DNA of 64,000 bases, from the NCBI GenBank assembly GCA_010015745.1, contig ML978261.1:42695-106694 (forward strand), written 5' to 3'. Every line of letters starts with the position of its first letter. The stretch's first letter is position 1. The notes beneath the pieces were generated by a model. It saw only the letters and a program-made list of their open reading frames with translations, was not told the origin of the DNA and ran no database searches. The position numbers were made by a program, and so were the translations under genes. The stretch comes from Setomelanomma holmii. Taxonomy: Eukaryota > Ascomycota > Dothideomycetes > Pleosporales > Phaeosphaeriaceae. Positions 9,923 through 21,454 of the stretch are shown here, piece by piece.

Positions 9923-11610
9923 TCAACAGTACTCTACGGTGCTGCACAGTAGATTAAAGTAATCAGAGAGTATCTCTTCTACTTGTTTACATGTGCGCAA
10001 GTTGTACCCAGCCTTGCTGCAGCATCTATAGCGCCTTTGAGTTGGCTCACTGCCCTCAGTGCGTGCGCTCTTCTTCGCCTTCTTCCTATCACTACGTGCT
10101 GCAAACTCCTTTAAGGTAGTCAAGCGCACGCTCTCTTCAGCTTTAAGGGTCCCCTCTGCCTGTATATGCTGTCTTTTGCGTGATTTACGGCGTGAGGCGG
10201 CCTTGTTAGCTGCTTGAAGCTGCTTGACTTGGCCGCGCATTAACACCAAGGAATGCGCCATTATCTCAGCGCCTTTGGTAAGCCAATCAAGGGAGTCAAC
10301 AATTGAAGTAGGCGAGCTATCTGTATGCTACTAAATCCTCTCTCGAATTAGCTTCGATTGCGACCCAAATTCTAGACTATTGCTTAGGGTTTTTGACTCC
10401 CAAGGAGCGTTGTTGACGGTATGTGGTGTGGGCATACAAAGGCGGACGTTAAGCTTCGATATCACCGCCTTTGGGTTAAGTAGAACCAAGCCAGCACCTC
10501 GAAAGCCTCCTTGTATATTGCTTTTAGTAATTGCGTCCTTAAAAGCAGTGATAAAGCAGAGCAAGAACTCAAGTTTGGTGATGTGGTTAATCTTGCTGCA
10601 CATTAGGTTCTCGGCTTGGCAGCTATACGCCTTCTTCAATAGCAAGAAACATCCCACATCAAGAGGCTGCAGGAGGTGCGACGAGTGAGGAGGCATGCAG
10701 AGAGTGATAATCTTGTTATTCTTGCAGTACTGCTAGAAATCAAGCGAGTCGTGGCTCTTGTGGCCGTCGATAATGAGCAAACGTACTGTGCCAACAGTAC
10801 GCTTTTTTGTATGAGCATCAAAGTGCTTCAGCCACTGCAGACCAAGCTCAATTGTCGTCCAGCTGTTCTCAGAGACTCCAATAACCCAATCGTGAGGTAG
10901 ATTCTCCTCCTGGTACCAGGCAGAGAGGTGATGCTTGCCCTGGAAGATGACAAAGGGTGGGATTGCCCACCCAGTCGCGTTGATACCTTGGATCACTGTA
11001 GTCCACTCTCGATTACCCTGCTAGACCGTCTTCGGCCGTCCTCGACGCTCCGAGCCTGTGACTACTGCTCCAGTTGATATCATGCCTATCATGAAGCCTG
11101 TCTCGTCAAAGTTGTAGGTGTCTTCATCAAGAATACCGTGCTTGGCCTTCATGTTCTCTACAAGTCGGAACCAGCCTCGTATAATCTCAGGATCCTCACA
11201 GAGAGCTCTTAATAGTCGTACTTGCGATTGAACTTAACTTTGAGCTCAGGTCGACCTTTGACAAAGGTCTCAGCCCAGTTAACGCCTACTGACCGTTGGC
11301 CACGCTCCTTGCGCAGCAGATCAGCCACATCCTTTACAGCAGCAAGCTGGGGCGGATATCCTCGCGCGTGAAGGTCAAGTATATGCTGAACAATCACGTC
11401 CACCTCAGTTGGACGAAGATTACTTGAGTTGGGTGCGCAATCGCGTCGAGAAGGAGTTCCAGTACGCTGTCAACTGAGCGTCTTTCAAGAGACCTTAAAG
11501 ATATCAGCAGCGCGTCGTTTAGAGAGATTCGCATCTCGTTGGATAGCCTGGAGCGCAAGCTACAACCGAGCCTCTTTTGAAGCTGGTAGCTGGTTAGGTT
11601 GTTGAAACAT
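9923..11610 (-). pseudogene. pogo-class transposase, inactivated
   Basis: From the ATG at 11610, one frame can be followed to about 11209 and, after a one-base shift, on to 9923. It shows an N-terminal helix-turn-helix, a CENP-B-type DNA-binding region (ILDLHARGYPPQLAAVKDVA), then the DDE catalytic core: DTYNFDETGF with the first Asp, LLIIDGHKSH with the second Asp, and PPHSSHLLQPLDVGCF after it. A CCSKAGYNLRTC tail resembles the zinc knuckle at the C-terminus of fungal Fot1/pogo proteins. At least eight in-frame stops are present, including 11209-11211, 11021-11023, 10733-10735, 10331-10333 and 10328-10330, plus two TGA and one TAG near the N-terminus. Most replace positions where relatives have Gln or Arg. 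Confidence 0.88.
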
Positions 11611-11620
11611 AGCGGTTCTG

Positions 11621-11684
11621 CTGTGCAACACGGTAGATTTTGGTGGGGGCTTGGCAGGGTGGGCCACTCGCTCGTGGAGTACGT
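11621..11684 (-). repeat. right terminal inverted repeat (inner part)
   Basis: The reverse complement starts ACGTACTCCACGAGCGAGTG. It is the partner of 9836-9899, starting just outside the transposase ATG. Confidence 0.85.
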
Positions 11685-11760
11685 TATTACTAATAGACTT
11701 ATAAATAGGAGAAAGAGATAGACTTTGAATTGATTCAGAATTAGTTTAGAATTAATTCTA

Positions 11761-12499
11761 CAAGTACCCCACTAATAGCTACAAGTAATTAGCGCTTGCC
11801 ATGTCTTGGCGACGCCATGGTCAGACCGTCAGATGGCATGCCACCACCAACTTCGAAACCACCTGCGATGTTGCGTCACATCACCATCTCTCAGAAACTA
11901 TCCATGAAAGACCAGACGCGGTATCTCCATCGTGCGGCGTCGGCATAGCCATACTATGGCTTACTTACTAGACTCTTCCTTTCCTTTAGCCTGTAAAGTG
12001 AGTCGGCCTTCGAAACTTCGGAGTTCTCACCGTTGTCTGGTATGATGTCAGTGTATGGGAACATGTAAGGGCCCGAACAGCACGCGCATATACGGGAAGT
12101 GTAGCCGTGGAACGAACAATACGAGATGGGCGCAAGGCTAAACCACATGCATTGGCTCGAGCTTATGCGTGGCTTGAAGGCTTGCTCAGTCATACAGCAC
12201 CTGTCCCCACGAGATACTTCACTGGCGATCCACGGCTCTGGTCAATTCCACCCTCGCTGTTCAAATCTCGATTTCACACTTGACGGGCGATGGAGAAGTC
12301 TCCACTAACCGCGCCATTCGCCCACACCTGGACGTAATGCGAAGGCTTGTGTTGATCAAGACATTTTCGACCACGGACGTGGAAATTCCCGTGCAGCATG
12401 GCTATCAAAAAGACCCTAATGTTACAAGATTTCATGATATAAGTAAGGCTAATATATTTGCGTTGGATTCCATTGGTAAGAGGGTAGTATGCTTTGAAG
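11761..12499. other. no gene recognised; promoter region of the secreted repeat protein
   Basis: Open frames on both strands across 12126-12648 overlap each other and lack family features. The right part should hold the promoter of the gene starting at 12500. Confidence 0.4.
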
Positions 12500-15400
12500 A
12501 TGGTCACACACCGCAGACTAGCAGTGGTAGCCACATGGTCGCTTGCTCTGCTGGCGAACATGATCCACGCACAGTCCAACTTATCTTCTTCACTCAATGC
12601 ATCGACGAGCTTGTTTCTTTGGGCATCAAGTACGCGATTCTGGAACAATGACCAGGCCTCGAAGTCAGGGCTTTCGATAACGTCAACGAATCACTCACGC
12701 ATTGCGTACACGAGCAAATCAACTGAAGCAGGATTGCAATCAACCGAGATGGGAAAAATTGGTCCTACTGATGCGCTCATCGCGCAAGATCGACACAACG
12801 CTACCTCGGACAAGACGTCCGACAAAACTTCGACCAACAGCACCGTCAACTCGACCGTGAGCATTCAGGTGCTCAATACCTCACTAAATGGCGGTACCAA
12901 GACTCGAGACGCACAGGTTTACAGTTCTCAAAATGGTCCTTCACGATCGGGTCATTCCTCTCGTTTACTAATGTCGCCAAATATCACCCCACTGAACGCA
13001 TCGAGGCTGGAAATTGCTCAAAATTCCACATTCGTCCATACTTCGATTAAGTCAAGCCTTCAAACGATGAACGCTAGCTTCTCAAGTTCGACAAGCGACC
13101 GATGGGCAACATGTCCTTCCACGATATACGGCACCGACTTCTCGGTAACTATGCGCACTCTCCCACCCGAATGCGACGTGGGAGCTTCCGTCGATGACAT
13201 GTTGGCTGATTTTTTTGGCAACTACGACTTTATTGATCGATGTCTAGCTCGTTGGTGCCAACAAGCCTGGTACAGCGCAATTGGTGCATACACGAGTTCA
13301 ATAACTGAGATTACGTCTTACGTTATTACATGGATGGATGTCGATTTCGAGCCAGTGTACAAGAGCACACTTACAGCAAGTGATGAAGACTCGCTTGATT
13401 ATTTCATCTGGGATTACAAGTGGATATATGGCACACCTAGCAGCACTACTGCATATTGTACGTAAATATATATATACCATCTTGAACTATACCAAGCTAA
13501 CTTTCGAGACACCAAATATGCGTACCAAGTAGTGAAAGCACAACGACCTTGTTGCGGTAGATGCGCCATGCTTGTAGACCATCTTCATCTACTCTACTGG
13601 CCAGACATGGCTATGGCAAACGCGTCCTATACAGCGGATGGTAAGGGAAGACCGATTGTGCCAGCAAGCTACGTGGATGACACGGGCTTCACTTTGTGAG
13701 CCTTGTTCCTTGTCCCCAGCAGACGATTCCCCTCCACAAAATGGCTGACCACGCCAATAGTGTATCCCCAAGTGTTTACTTTGCATTCACATCGCTGCGA
13801 GCTACAGATAGCTGTGGTACAATTGGAACGGTAGGTCCGTCTACTTACTGTGTCTAGCAGTCGCTAATCTTGGCCAGCATCCTGCAACACATACCATGGC
13901 ATTCGATCCTAAAGAGATCAGTACTCTCTACTATAGCGAGTATCCTTATACAGCCCGACCAAGCTGTCCCAACGGCGCAGTTGTCTGGGAGAAATCAGCG
14001 ACTCGGCGAATGACGTGGCCGGACTTACAGTCCGATTGTGCAACAGTGAGGCCAGGCATCAGCTTCAATCCCGACTTCGGGATGAACAGCATGTTCAATG
14101 GATGTAAGTGGCATGGCACCATTGTGACTCGTCAAAGCTGATTAGCTCAATTAGACAAGTGTTTACCGTAGTAAGTATGACCACCACATAGGTTGAGCTT
14201 GACCGAGTATCAGATTGTTTTTTTATGAACAATGGTTGCTTTTGGGGTGTCGGAGTCTCAAAAACAGCTAACGTGTCTTAATAGCATTGCAGTACCGAAA
14301 AGGATCATGGAAATGCATCCGGAGTGGGCGTCTTGTACGCCATACACAGCTGGAGGGCTTTGGGATCCGCCGATCACACTCCATCCAGGTCCGATGCTCG
14401 TACCTACCACAGCGGTGGTCTCTACTACCATTTCATCTCCCGCAGTGCCTCGCCAATCGCCCTCTATGCTTACAGTCACTGAGATGCAACCTTCTCGGAC
14501 CACGTTAATCGCACCATCCGCATCAAGTGCCACTCGGCAAGAAGGCATCGGACCTCTTATTGGTATCAGATTCCCGCTTCCAGTGTTCGTACAGCCCAAC
14601 CAGGATCCGATCATTCAAGAGCCAGGTCAACCTCCCAGGTTGAACACAATCACGTTTCCACAGCCAAGTACGTCCAACCACGAGAGCATGGTCAACCTCC
14701 CAGTTTCGGTACCTAAACCGCCACCAATAGCCTTCATTGTCAACGGCGAAGCAGTCATAGCGAACAGCATAAGCCGCTTCGTTGTTGGTAGCCAAACACT
14801 GGTGCCAGGAGGAACCATCAGTATCGGCGACACAATCGTATTCTTCGATGTCAGCGCGTCCTATGTCATTATCAATGCAACCTCAACCATACCAATCGGT
14901 CGAGTCGTCAACACTGCAAGTGGAAGTCAGCCAGTAGATGCAGCGCCCCGTGTAGAGGTCGGGATCGCCTTCGAAAATATCAGCACTGTACTACCAAATG
15001 GCCATTCAAGTGTCATCTCAGCTTTCACGACCACCATCCCCACCTTCAGCGCCGTTGCCGGCACTGGAGTGCGTACCGTCGTTGTCGGCGGAACTACGTA
15101 TACCATGCCTGATGGCCAGACTACCGTGTCAGGAGGCATGACAACGCTTATACCAGCCGGCAACGCAGAATTGCGCACTCTGCTCTTGGGCGGAACCACG
15201 CACACTCTTTCGAACGGCCAAGTCACCGTCATAGGAGGCATCACCACACTCGTACCAGCCACGCCCATAGCATCACCATACACGACAAACATGAACCTCC
15301 TCATCGGTGACAAAACTTTCCATCTTCCCGGCGGTGGATTAACTATCTTCGGCGGCTCAAAGACCGTAGTACCAGCCATCCTAACGCCCGGCGCCGTAAG

Positions 15401-15722
15401 CGTAACAGTCACATTCGGTGGTCACACTTCGACTCTATCAGAAGGGCGAGTAGTTGTGCTTGGGGCAACTACGATGGTGGTGCCTGTGCCTACAGCGTCC
15501 AGTGAGATAAGTAGGACAGGAACGACTCCAGCTGTTGTGTTGTATGAGAAGCAGAGTTTGAGTTTTGAGAAGAGGCCAACGATGAGAGGGCCAGAGCAGA
15601 CTGGCGGCACTGGTGGTAGTGCGCAGGCGACCGGGAATGTAGGTGATTGTGCAAGGATGAGTTTGGGCTTAAGACTGGTGTTTGTTGTTATTGTGTTGCA
15701 GGATTACTTGCTATGTGTCTGA
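12500..15722 (+). CDS. large secreted Ser/Thr-rich protein with C-terminal tandem repeats
   Basis: The predicted protein has 959 residues from six exons: 12500-13457, 13533-13695, 13761-13830, 13878-14103, 14214-14246 and 14293-15722. All junctions keep phase. A signal peptide (residues 1-25, ending NMIHAQ) precedes a Ser/Thr/Asn-rich stretch with many N-glycosylation sequons. A Cys-containing middle follows: PCCGRC, YWPDMAMANAS, FAFTSLRATDSCGTIG, NNGCFW and HPEWASCTP. This pattern recurs in fungal cell-surface proteins of unknown role. The last third has repeats of about 40 residues of the form GGTT-x-LxxGQxTVxGGxTTLVP. The C-terminus ends in a hydrophobic segment (LRLVFVVIVLQDYLLCV), suggesting a GPI anchor signal or membrane tail. 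It is probably cell-wall or surface located. The tiny fifth exon is the least certain part. Confidence 0.75.
15067..15486 (+). repeat. tandem protein repeats (GGTT...GG.TT.VP), about four copies
   Basis: Successive segments read VGGTTYTMPDGQTTVSGG, LGGTTHTLSNGQVTVIGG, IGDKTFHLPGGGLTIFGG and FGGHTSTLSEGRVVVLGA, each closing with (T/K)T(L/V)(I/V)P or MVVP. Spacing is about 36-45 codons. DNA identity between units is modest, so this is an old repeat. Confidence 0.7.
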
Positions 15723-15977
15723 GCGCTTGAACGATTTGGGTGTGCTGCAACGTCGACGTCTTGATCCTGGTCCTGACGGAATGGTGTATGAACTGAGGGT
15801 AATTGTTGGGAGGGTATTCTTTCATGGTGATCGCGACTTCGAAGCAGATACGCTGTGAGTCAGGCTCATTTCTGATGCTGTCTAAATCCAGAAGCCACTC
15901 AACTGAGCAGCTCAAGCACTCGCTCTTCCCTTCACCAGTCAAGCCTACCCAACGTTCAAAGTCTTCCGTCTGAGCTC

Positions 15978-17956
15978 TTACATGTAGTACTTACAATCCG
16001 GCGCATGCGCTGAATTTCCCTCTCTCCTAATCCTATTATACTCGCTCAAACAAATCCAACAAAACTCATACCGACACCTCGAACACGTCATATGATCGCA
16101 TCCGTCATTCTTCTCAATACTATAGACACAAATCGGTCCGGGGCACTTCTTCGACAGCTTGCCAATTGCCGCGAGACTTGCTTCTTCCTGTGCTTGCAGG
16201 TCGTGTTCTTTTTGGCCTGAAGCTCGATATTCGTATTCTTCGCACGTCTCGCCTTCGTGCCAGGTGCTCTCGTGCTTGATACATACTTTGTGGCCGCAGG
16301 AGTGGCAGGTGAAGATGTTGCCTTCTTCGCCGCTGAGATGTTCTTGGCCGGCATCGCATGCACGGCACCATCGGAAGTTTGCTTTAGTACGTTAGTGATC
16401 TAGGACGTGAGTGCGCAGATTGTTTGGCGTGAGAGCTTACGGTCTTCGCTGATAGCAGCTCGAGCAAGAAATGTGTCGTACTTCTGGAACATGTCTGTAC
16501 TCGCAATTTGCTGGATCTCGTAGTACGTCAATCTGACTTTGCACTTTGTCTCAGGACATTTGACTCCCGCCCAATTGCTTCCCTCCAGCTGAGCCGCTAT
16601 CCACCCTGTATAGCACTCGGCGCAGGTTTTTGGCGGGTGCTCACAGTCTGCAAGAGAAGGCAAGCCATTAACGGCATGACAGGTCTCGCAGACGGCGCAG
16701 ATTCCGGAATTAATCGGTGTCCGTGGATTGACATTTTCTCCGTTTTGTTGTCTTCGGGCGAGATCAGCAGCTGCACATGTAGTCTTTCCATTGGTGTATG
16801 ACTCCCAACCATCTTCATCGTCGATGGTATCCATGGACTCCGTCACGATCGTCGATGTCCTGGGAACATGACTGCGCCCATTGAAGAGCATTGTGTCAGA
16901 GTTTCCTGAGTAGGAATCCAGGCCTGAACCCACACTGATGAGATCTTCTCGGCTGCCACCTTGGAGTGAGCCGTCCGGTCTCGACCTGTGCAGCATTGCA
17001 TATGCAGGTCCAGGTATTGACGGTTGACGTGACGCACTCATCAACCGTTCCCAGAGAAGAGAGGTAGTTCTGCGTTCCTCCTCGTCTTGCTCCTGCTGCA
17101 ATCGCTGAGCAAATCGTCGGTCTAGCTCTATCTGAAGTAGGGAAGCATCTGGGCTGTCGAAAAATCGCGATTCGTTGGTCATTGGCCATGTCGACTGCTG
17201 TCGTCCCTCGGCTTCTGCAACACCAAGCGAGAGATCCGGATACGACACATCTTGCGAGCTTCGTGGGGTCAGCTCATACTCTGAGCTACTGCTAGATACG
17301 CTAGGGCTTCGTGTCCAACGGCGTCGAATGCGTACGCCTGGACTAAGCCGCCGCCGTGGAAGGGATAGCCGGCGTTTCCGTGCTGGATGATTGGGTCGGT
17401 ATGGGTTGGTTGCTGGTGTCGTTCCATGGTCCGCATCCTCACTCTCACCGTCTGAATCGATCACAGTCGGGAGCTTGATTGTTTCCCTGCTTTGTGCATG
17501 TATCTGTGACTGGCGATCCGGCTGGGTCCGCGTGCGAAGTACGGTGGGCTTGTCTTGCATGGTTGATGATGTTGAGAGCGACGTTTTTGCACGATCCCAG
17601 GCGAATTGCGTGGCTTGATATGGAATTGCTGGACTGGATGATGCCCGCTGGTGTGAGAGAGGCACGGTACGGGGTGCAAACAGACTAAGCTGTACGGTTT
17701 TCTTGGGTGGTAATCTTAATCTCTCGCATCTGTCAAGAAGTCCATGCGGATCCTCTTGGGAGCGACGGGGGGATGACACGCTTGTCTTGTGACTAAGGCT
17801 TGACGGGGCTGTTTGCAAAGTAGTAGGTGAATTGATTCTCGTTGACTTGATCTCAGCCAATCTCGGAAGAGGCACGATCTCGTCGCTCTCGTTAGTCTTA
17901 TTCAACTTGAGAGTTGATACAGCTTTCTTTAAACGTCGCGAGTTGTTGTTGGTCAT
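15978..17956 (-). CDS. RBR-type E3 ubiquitin ligase (RING1-IBR-RING2)
   Basis: RBR ligases transfer ubiquitin through a thioester on a RING2 cysteine. Exon 17956-16441 and exon 16381-15978 are joined by a 59-bp GT-AG intron. The N-terminal part is long, basic and Ser-rich, probably disordered. RING1 is CAVCETCHAVNGLPSLADCE through CPETKCKVRLTYYEI. The IBR starts at NFRWCRACDAGQ and includes FTCHSCGHKVCIKHESTWHE. RING2 is CPGPICVYSIEKNDGCDHMT then CRYEFCWICL, with the likely catalytic Cys in NDGCDHM. The protein ends APDCKYYM. The first in-frame ATG is at 17956, but the same frame stays open and basic (PPKPRLRERLSRK) back to 18160, just after a possible CGCAG acceptor. A further 5' exon is therefore likely and the true N-terminus is unsettled. 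Confidence 0.85.
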
Positions 17957-18160
17957 TGGAGATATCGTAGCGGAAGTGTGACGCGTGAGCACGTGAGGGT
18001 AGGTGACGTCGCTTGTGGCGGAGGTGGAAGGTGCGGCCGCCAACGGGTACTTGCAGTTAGGCTGATATGACCGTGGGACGTCGAAAGACTTCGCCCGTTT
18101 GGCTCTCGACGTGTTCAGCTTCCGCGATAACCGTTCACGAAGTCGTGGTTTTGGAGGCAC

Positions 18161-19005
18161 CTGCGGTCAATCTGGCAGGTGCGATGGGAAGGAACTGCAT
18201 GTCCGGTCAACCTTGGCCTTCAAGATCAATAGGGCAGCAGATATCAGAAGGAGGAACTAGAGAGCAAAGAAGAATATTAACCTTGCCAAGTTGAGCCCTG
18301 TTCAATGGTTGAGGTGACCTTTTATACTGCACCAGGCTGAGACTGGGAGATGTGGAAGCGAGGTGTCTCAACCATTAGTGGAACAACTAGAGTGGTGGAA
18401 AGCATGAGAGTGAGCAGGATCGATGCGGCAAAGATAGAAAATTGAATGTATGCATAACGGCCATGGAAGCGTCCGGTGAACCAGAAGCAATGGGCTGCGC
18501 CAGCACCTGCTCAAGGTCACAGCAGGCTGAAGACTGCGTTGCCAAGACTAGGATTCTCACGGCTGATTGGAAAATGCGCGGGCGATCGCTGTGGTGATGA
18601 AGAGATGCAGCTGCTTTTATGTGGTAGCCAATGATCTCAATCTAGCCCGCAGCTGAACCTTTCCTTCTCCCAACCGAATCCCTCCAGCCGCCGCTTTGTT
18701 CCAGCCTTGTCAAGTCAACGTATACCCGGACTCCAGCTGTCATAAGTCGATTCTGGATCGAATGAGAAGATAACTCGACTGGTAGTCTGCTGCTAATGCA
18801 AGCGCTGATGCCCGCAAGGTATCAGATGCGTCATAACCCAATTTATGTAGACTCCTCGCCTTGTCCGAAGTAAAACTCCTGTGGGCTTGCGCCACCGCTG
18901 ATATAGCATTGTGCCAGTCCCTTTGGAAAGCCATTGTGCAAACGCTCCAACTGGTACATGCTCCGAGTTGAGCGAGAAATCAAATTGCGACATCAAATGC
19001 GCACC
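18161..19005. other. intergenic, 5' region of the RBR gene
   Basis: It holds a TATA-like box at 18320-18326 and probably an untranslated or short first exon of the RBR gene. Minus-strand frames near 18740-18996 have no recognisable content. Confidence 0.4.
18320..18326 (-). promoter_or_regulatory. TATA-like box upstream of the RBR gene
   Basis: The minus strand reads TATAAAA about 160 bp before the open frame reaches 18160. This placement suggests transcription starts near 18290 and supports an unseen first exon. Confidence 0.35.
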
Positions 19006-20722
19006 CTATAATTGTTGGGGCGTCGTTCCGACTGCGTGTGGTGGTGGTGCAGGCGCCACATCCCGCCTCTCACTCAAGTCTCCTGTGGCTGCTCCTGGAA
19101 GCTGTTGGCCAGGCGCAGGCAAATTCGCTGGTGGTGGCGGTGTTGGTTGAGGCGAGATACCTGTAGGTCGGTGGTACCCTGTGTCTGTGAAGTGACCAGA
19201 CCGCATCTCGTAACCCTCATCATCTTCCGAGGAGGAGTAGTCGTATGTGTCCATCCTCCGTTGTCCGGCAAATGGATTTGTCGATGGCATCTGATTCTGG
19301 TAGTTTGTGGCTTTAGCGGTAATGGTAGAGCCCATCGTATCAGAACGGTAGTTGCTGGATGCAATAGTGTCGCTCCGGTCAACTGCATACGGATTCTGAC
19401 GCCGGCGTTGCGAGTCATGGATCTGCTGGCGGAATACGTTGCCACCATGATCGCTGTCCCCTACTACGGCTGTATTCGACGAAAATCCAGATGCCTCACC
19501 ACGCTCAACGTCGATCGTGGCACCCATCGGGCGAAGTGGTTGTACATCTTCGTCTACCATGATCGTCGGGTTGGTGTTTGGCGGAGGAGCGGGTCCGCGA
19601 CCCCATGCACGAATGGGGTAAGCACGTCCCTTTCTCCACGTCTCCGTCACCGGAGGGAAATATTGTCGGTATGCAGCCCACGCAACTAGTATGCCTAGCA
19701 TGGCTCCTGAAATAACATCGAACGGGTGGTGGCGAGCATCCATGATACGAGTGCCAGTAATGAGCGCAGCACCAAGAGTCGGAACCATGACGAGGAAGGT
19801 TCGCCAGACTTCGCCCTTGGCGTCTAGCACATGTAGTTTTGCAGCCAGGTAGAGCGAGAGGTAGAACAAGCCAGCGAAGGATACTAATTGCCGTCAGTGT
19901 TTCTGCTTAGATTCGACCATTGATCTCATGTCCTACCGCTGCTATGTCCTGAAGGGAAGCTCTTGAACCCATCTTGCAGAATGTAATTGTCTGTCTGTTG
20001 GCAGATATCGATCGTTTGCATAGCGTACATGGTCTTGTTGACCTTGGAATCGTCGATCCAGCATCTTTGTCCTGTCAGAGCGCGCGACAAATTGCTGGCA
20101 GAATAGCTTACCGGTCGATAAGGTCTGGTCGTGGCTTTCCGATCGCATTCTTGAGAGCCCCAGTGATCGTGAAGGCTGCGCCAACGCTCAAGCCCAGCCC
20201 AAGTATACCACAATTCAGCTCCCACAGTCGGTCCTTGAACCTATATCTGCCGCTCAATCGCTTCATACCAGTGCGGTCCCCCGACGTGGAGGTTTGGTGT
20301 GAGAAGAGGCCATCGATGACCAGGGTGTAGAACGCGATTATGACGGCTGGCGCGAATATAACATAGACACACAGCCAGACAACAGGCACGCGCTCTTTGT
20401 GCGCGAATGGGTAATGCAGGGTATAGTTCTCGAGCGCGAAATGTTGGTGGAATGGCGGTATCTTATCGACAATGGTAAAGAGTCCAATCAGGACACTGGA
20501 GGCTTGTCAGAGAGCACTTCTTGGGCAGGAGGTCGTGTGCCTTGGTTGCGCAACGGTCTTCTTACACTATTATGAGGTAATCGATAATATATCTATTCTG
20601 GTCAGCTCTGGCTCATTGCCATGGAGGTCTAGCTCTGCATACGAGAAGATGACCTTCTTGGGAAGTCGCTTCTTCGAGAAGGGAAGGCGCTCTGGGAGCT
20701 GGTTCGACGTCCACTTGTCCAT
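19006..20722 (-). CDS. PAP2-family lipid phosphatase (diacylglycerol pyrophosphate phosphatase-like)
   Basis: This is a membrane phosphatase acting on phosphatidate or diacylglycerol pyrophosphate. The model has four exons: 20722-20643, 20495-20112, 20064-19937 and 19883-19006, giving 489 residues with phase kept. The three catalytic motifs are present: KNAIGKPRP (K-x6-RP, near residue 142), FPSGHSS (near 192) and TRIMDARHHPFD (R-x5-H-x3-D, near 242). The third motif has Thr where many relatives have Ser. Hydrophobic helices surround them, for example VVWLCVYVIFAPAVIIAFYT and NCGILGLGLSVGAAFTITGA. The C-terminal 200 residues are polar, acidic and proline-rich (SSSEDDEGYEM, PQPTPPPPANLP), typical of the cytosolic tail in filamentous fungi. 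The first exon is short and its 147-bp intron is the least certain element. Confidence 0.9.
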
Positions 20723-21454
20723 CTTGCTCTACCACATTCAACCACTCCGAATGCTTCCGAGGGGTCCTTCAGCGCAATTGCGACGCTTCTGCGATATGTA
20801 CAGCAGGTGGTGAGGGGACAGCAGCGGTGCTAAACGCGGGTGTGGAGCTGATCGGGGTCCGCAATTATCAAACAGGCGACTACGACTCTCCTGGAGCGAC
20901 GCGCACGAGTAGAAAGGAGAGCAAATGCAGAGACAGGGCGACGCAGCGTATAAGGAGCGAACTGTCAGCAGGCGGTGGGTTCAGCAGCGCCCAGAGACAG
21001 GCAGTGAGGGTGTCTCCAAGGTCAGGGCTGCAGCTGCAGCGAGCTCAGCGTGGCTGAGGCGCTGACATTAGTGTGGTGGCCGATGCAGTCGCTTGGCCCG
21101 TCCTCCGCCTCTTGGTGCTGCGCGCAGAGAGCTGGAAGCTAGAATTGGCTGGTGCACGCGCATCGTCAGCAAAAACTCTCCTTCTGCGGACCCCTGTGCC
21201 GCTGGTGTGTGCGTATGGCGAACGCAGCGCCTCATCGAACTTTTCTGCGTCGTTGCTACCGAACCGAGCAATATCGCGCCCGTCCAGCGACCCTGTGTGG
21301 CGCGAGCGATCTTCGCGCAGGCTAGCGCAGCACCAGGGCGATCAGCTTATTTTGTCAACACCACAGGGTCTCCGCCTCGTCTATCTATTTATGCGTTGTA
21401 CATCACCGCCATTGGTCAGCGACTCACGACACAGCACCTCACATCTGGCTCACC
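20723..21454. other. divergent promoter region
   Basis: The start codons of the PAP2 gene and the alpha/beta hydrolase gene face away from each other across this interval. It contains CAGCAG/CTGCAG-rich stretches near 20990-21060. No gene is supported. Confidence 0.45.

Larger units (their letters stand above)
9786..11745 (-). mobile_element. pogo/Fot1-class DNA transposon relic
   Basis: A minus-strand transposase relic is bounded by inverted repeats. The inner 64 bp (9836-9899 and 11621-11684) match at 61 of 64 positions. Similarity continues outward through a pyrimidine-rich stretch (AAGTCTAT, TTTCTC), with about 18 bp extra on the right side. The outermost few bases and the TA target duplication cannot be fixed by eye. 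At about 2 kb the size suits fungal pogo elements (Tc1/mariner superfamily). The element is not autonomous because the transposase is broken, though the repeats still look recognisable to a related transposase. Confidence 0.85.

Noticed and set aside
14150..14180. A possible extra small exon in the secreted repeat protein (YKCLP)
   Set aside because: Using it leads to an in-frame stop with either nearby donor. Skipping it with one 110-bp intron keeps phase into NNGCFW.
19012..19689. Plus-strand open frame of 225 codons
   Set aside because: It is the antisense shadow of the PAP2 phosphatase C-terminal exon, which has clear motifs and splice sites.
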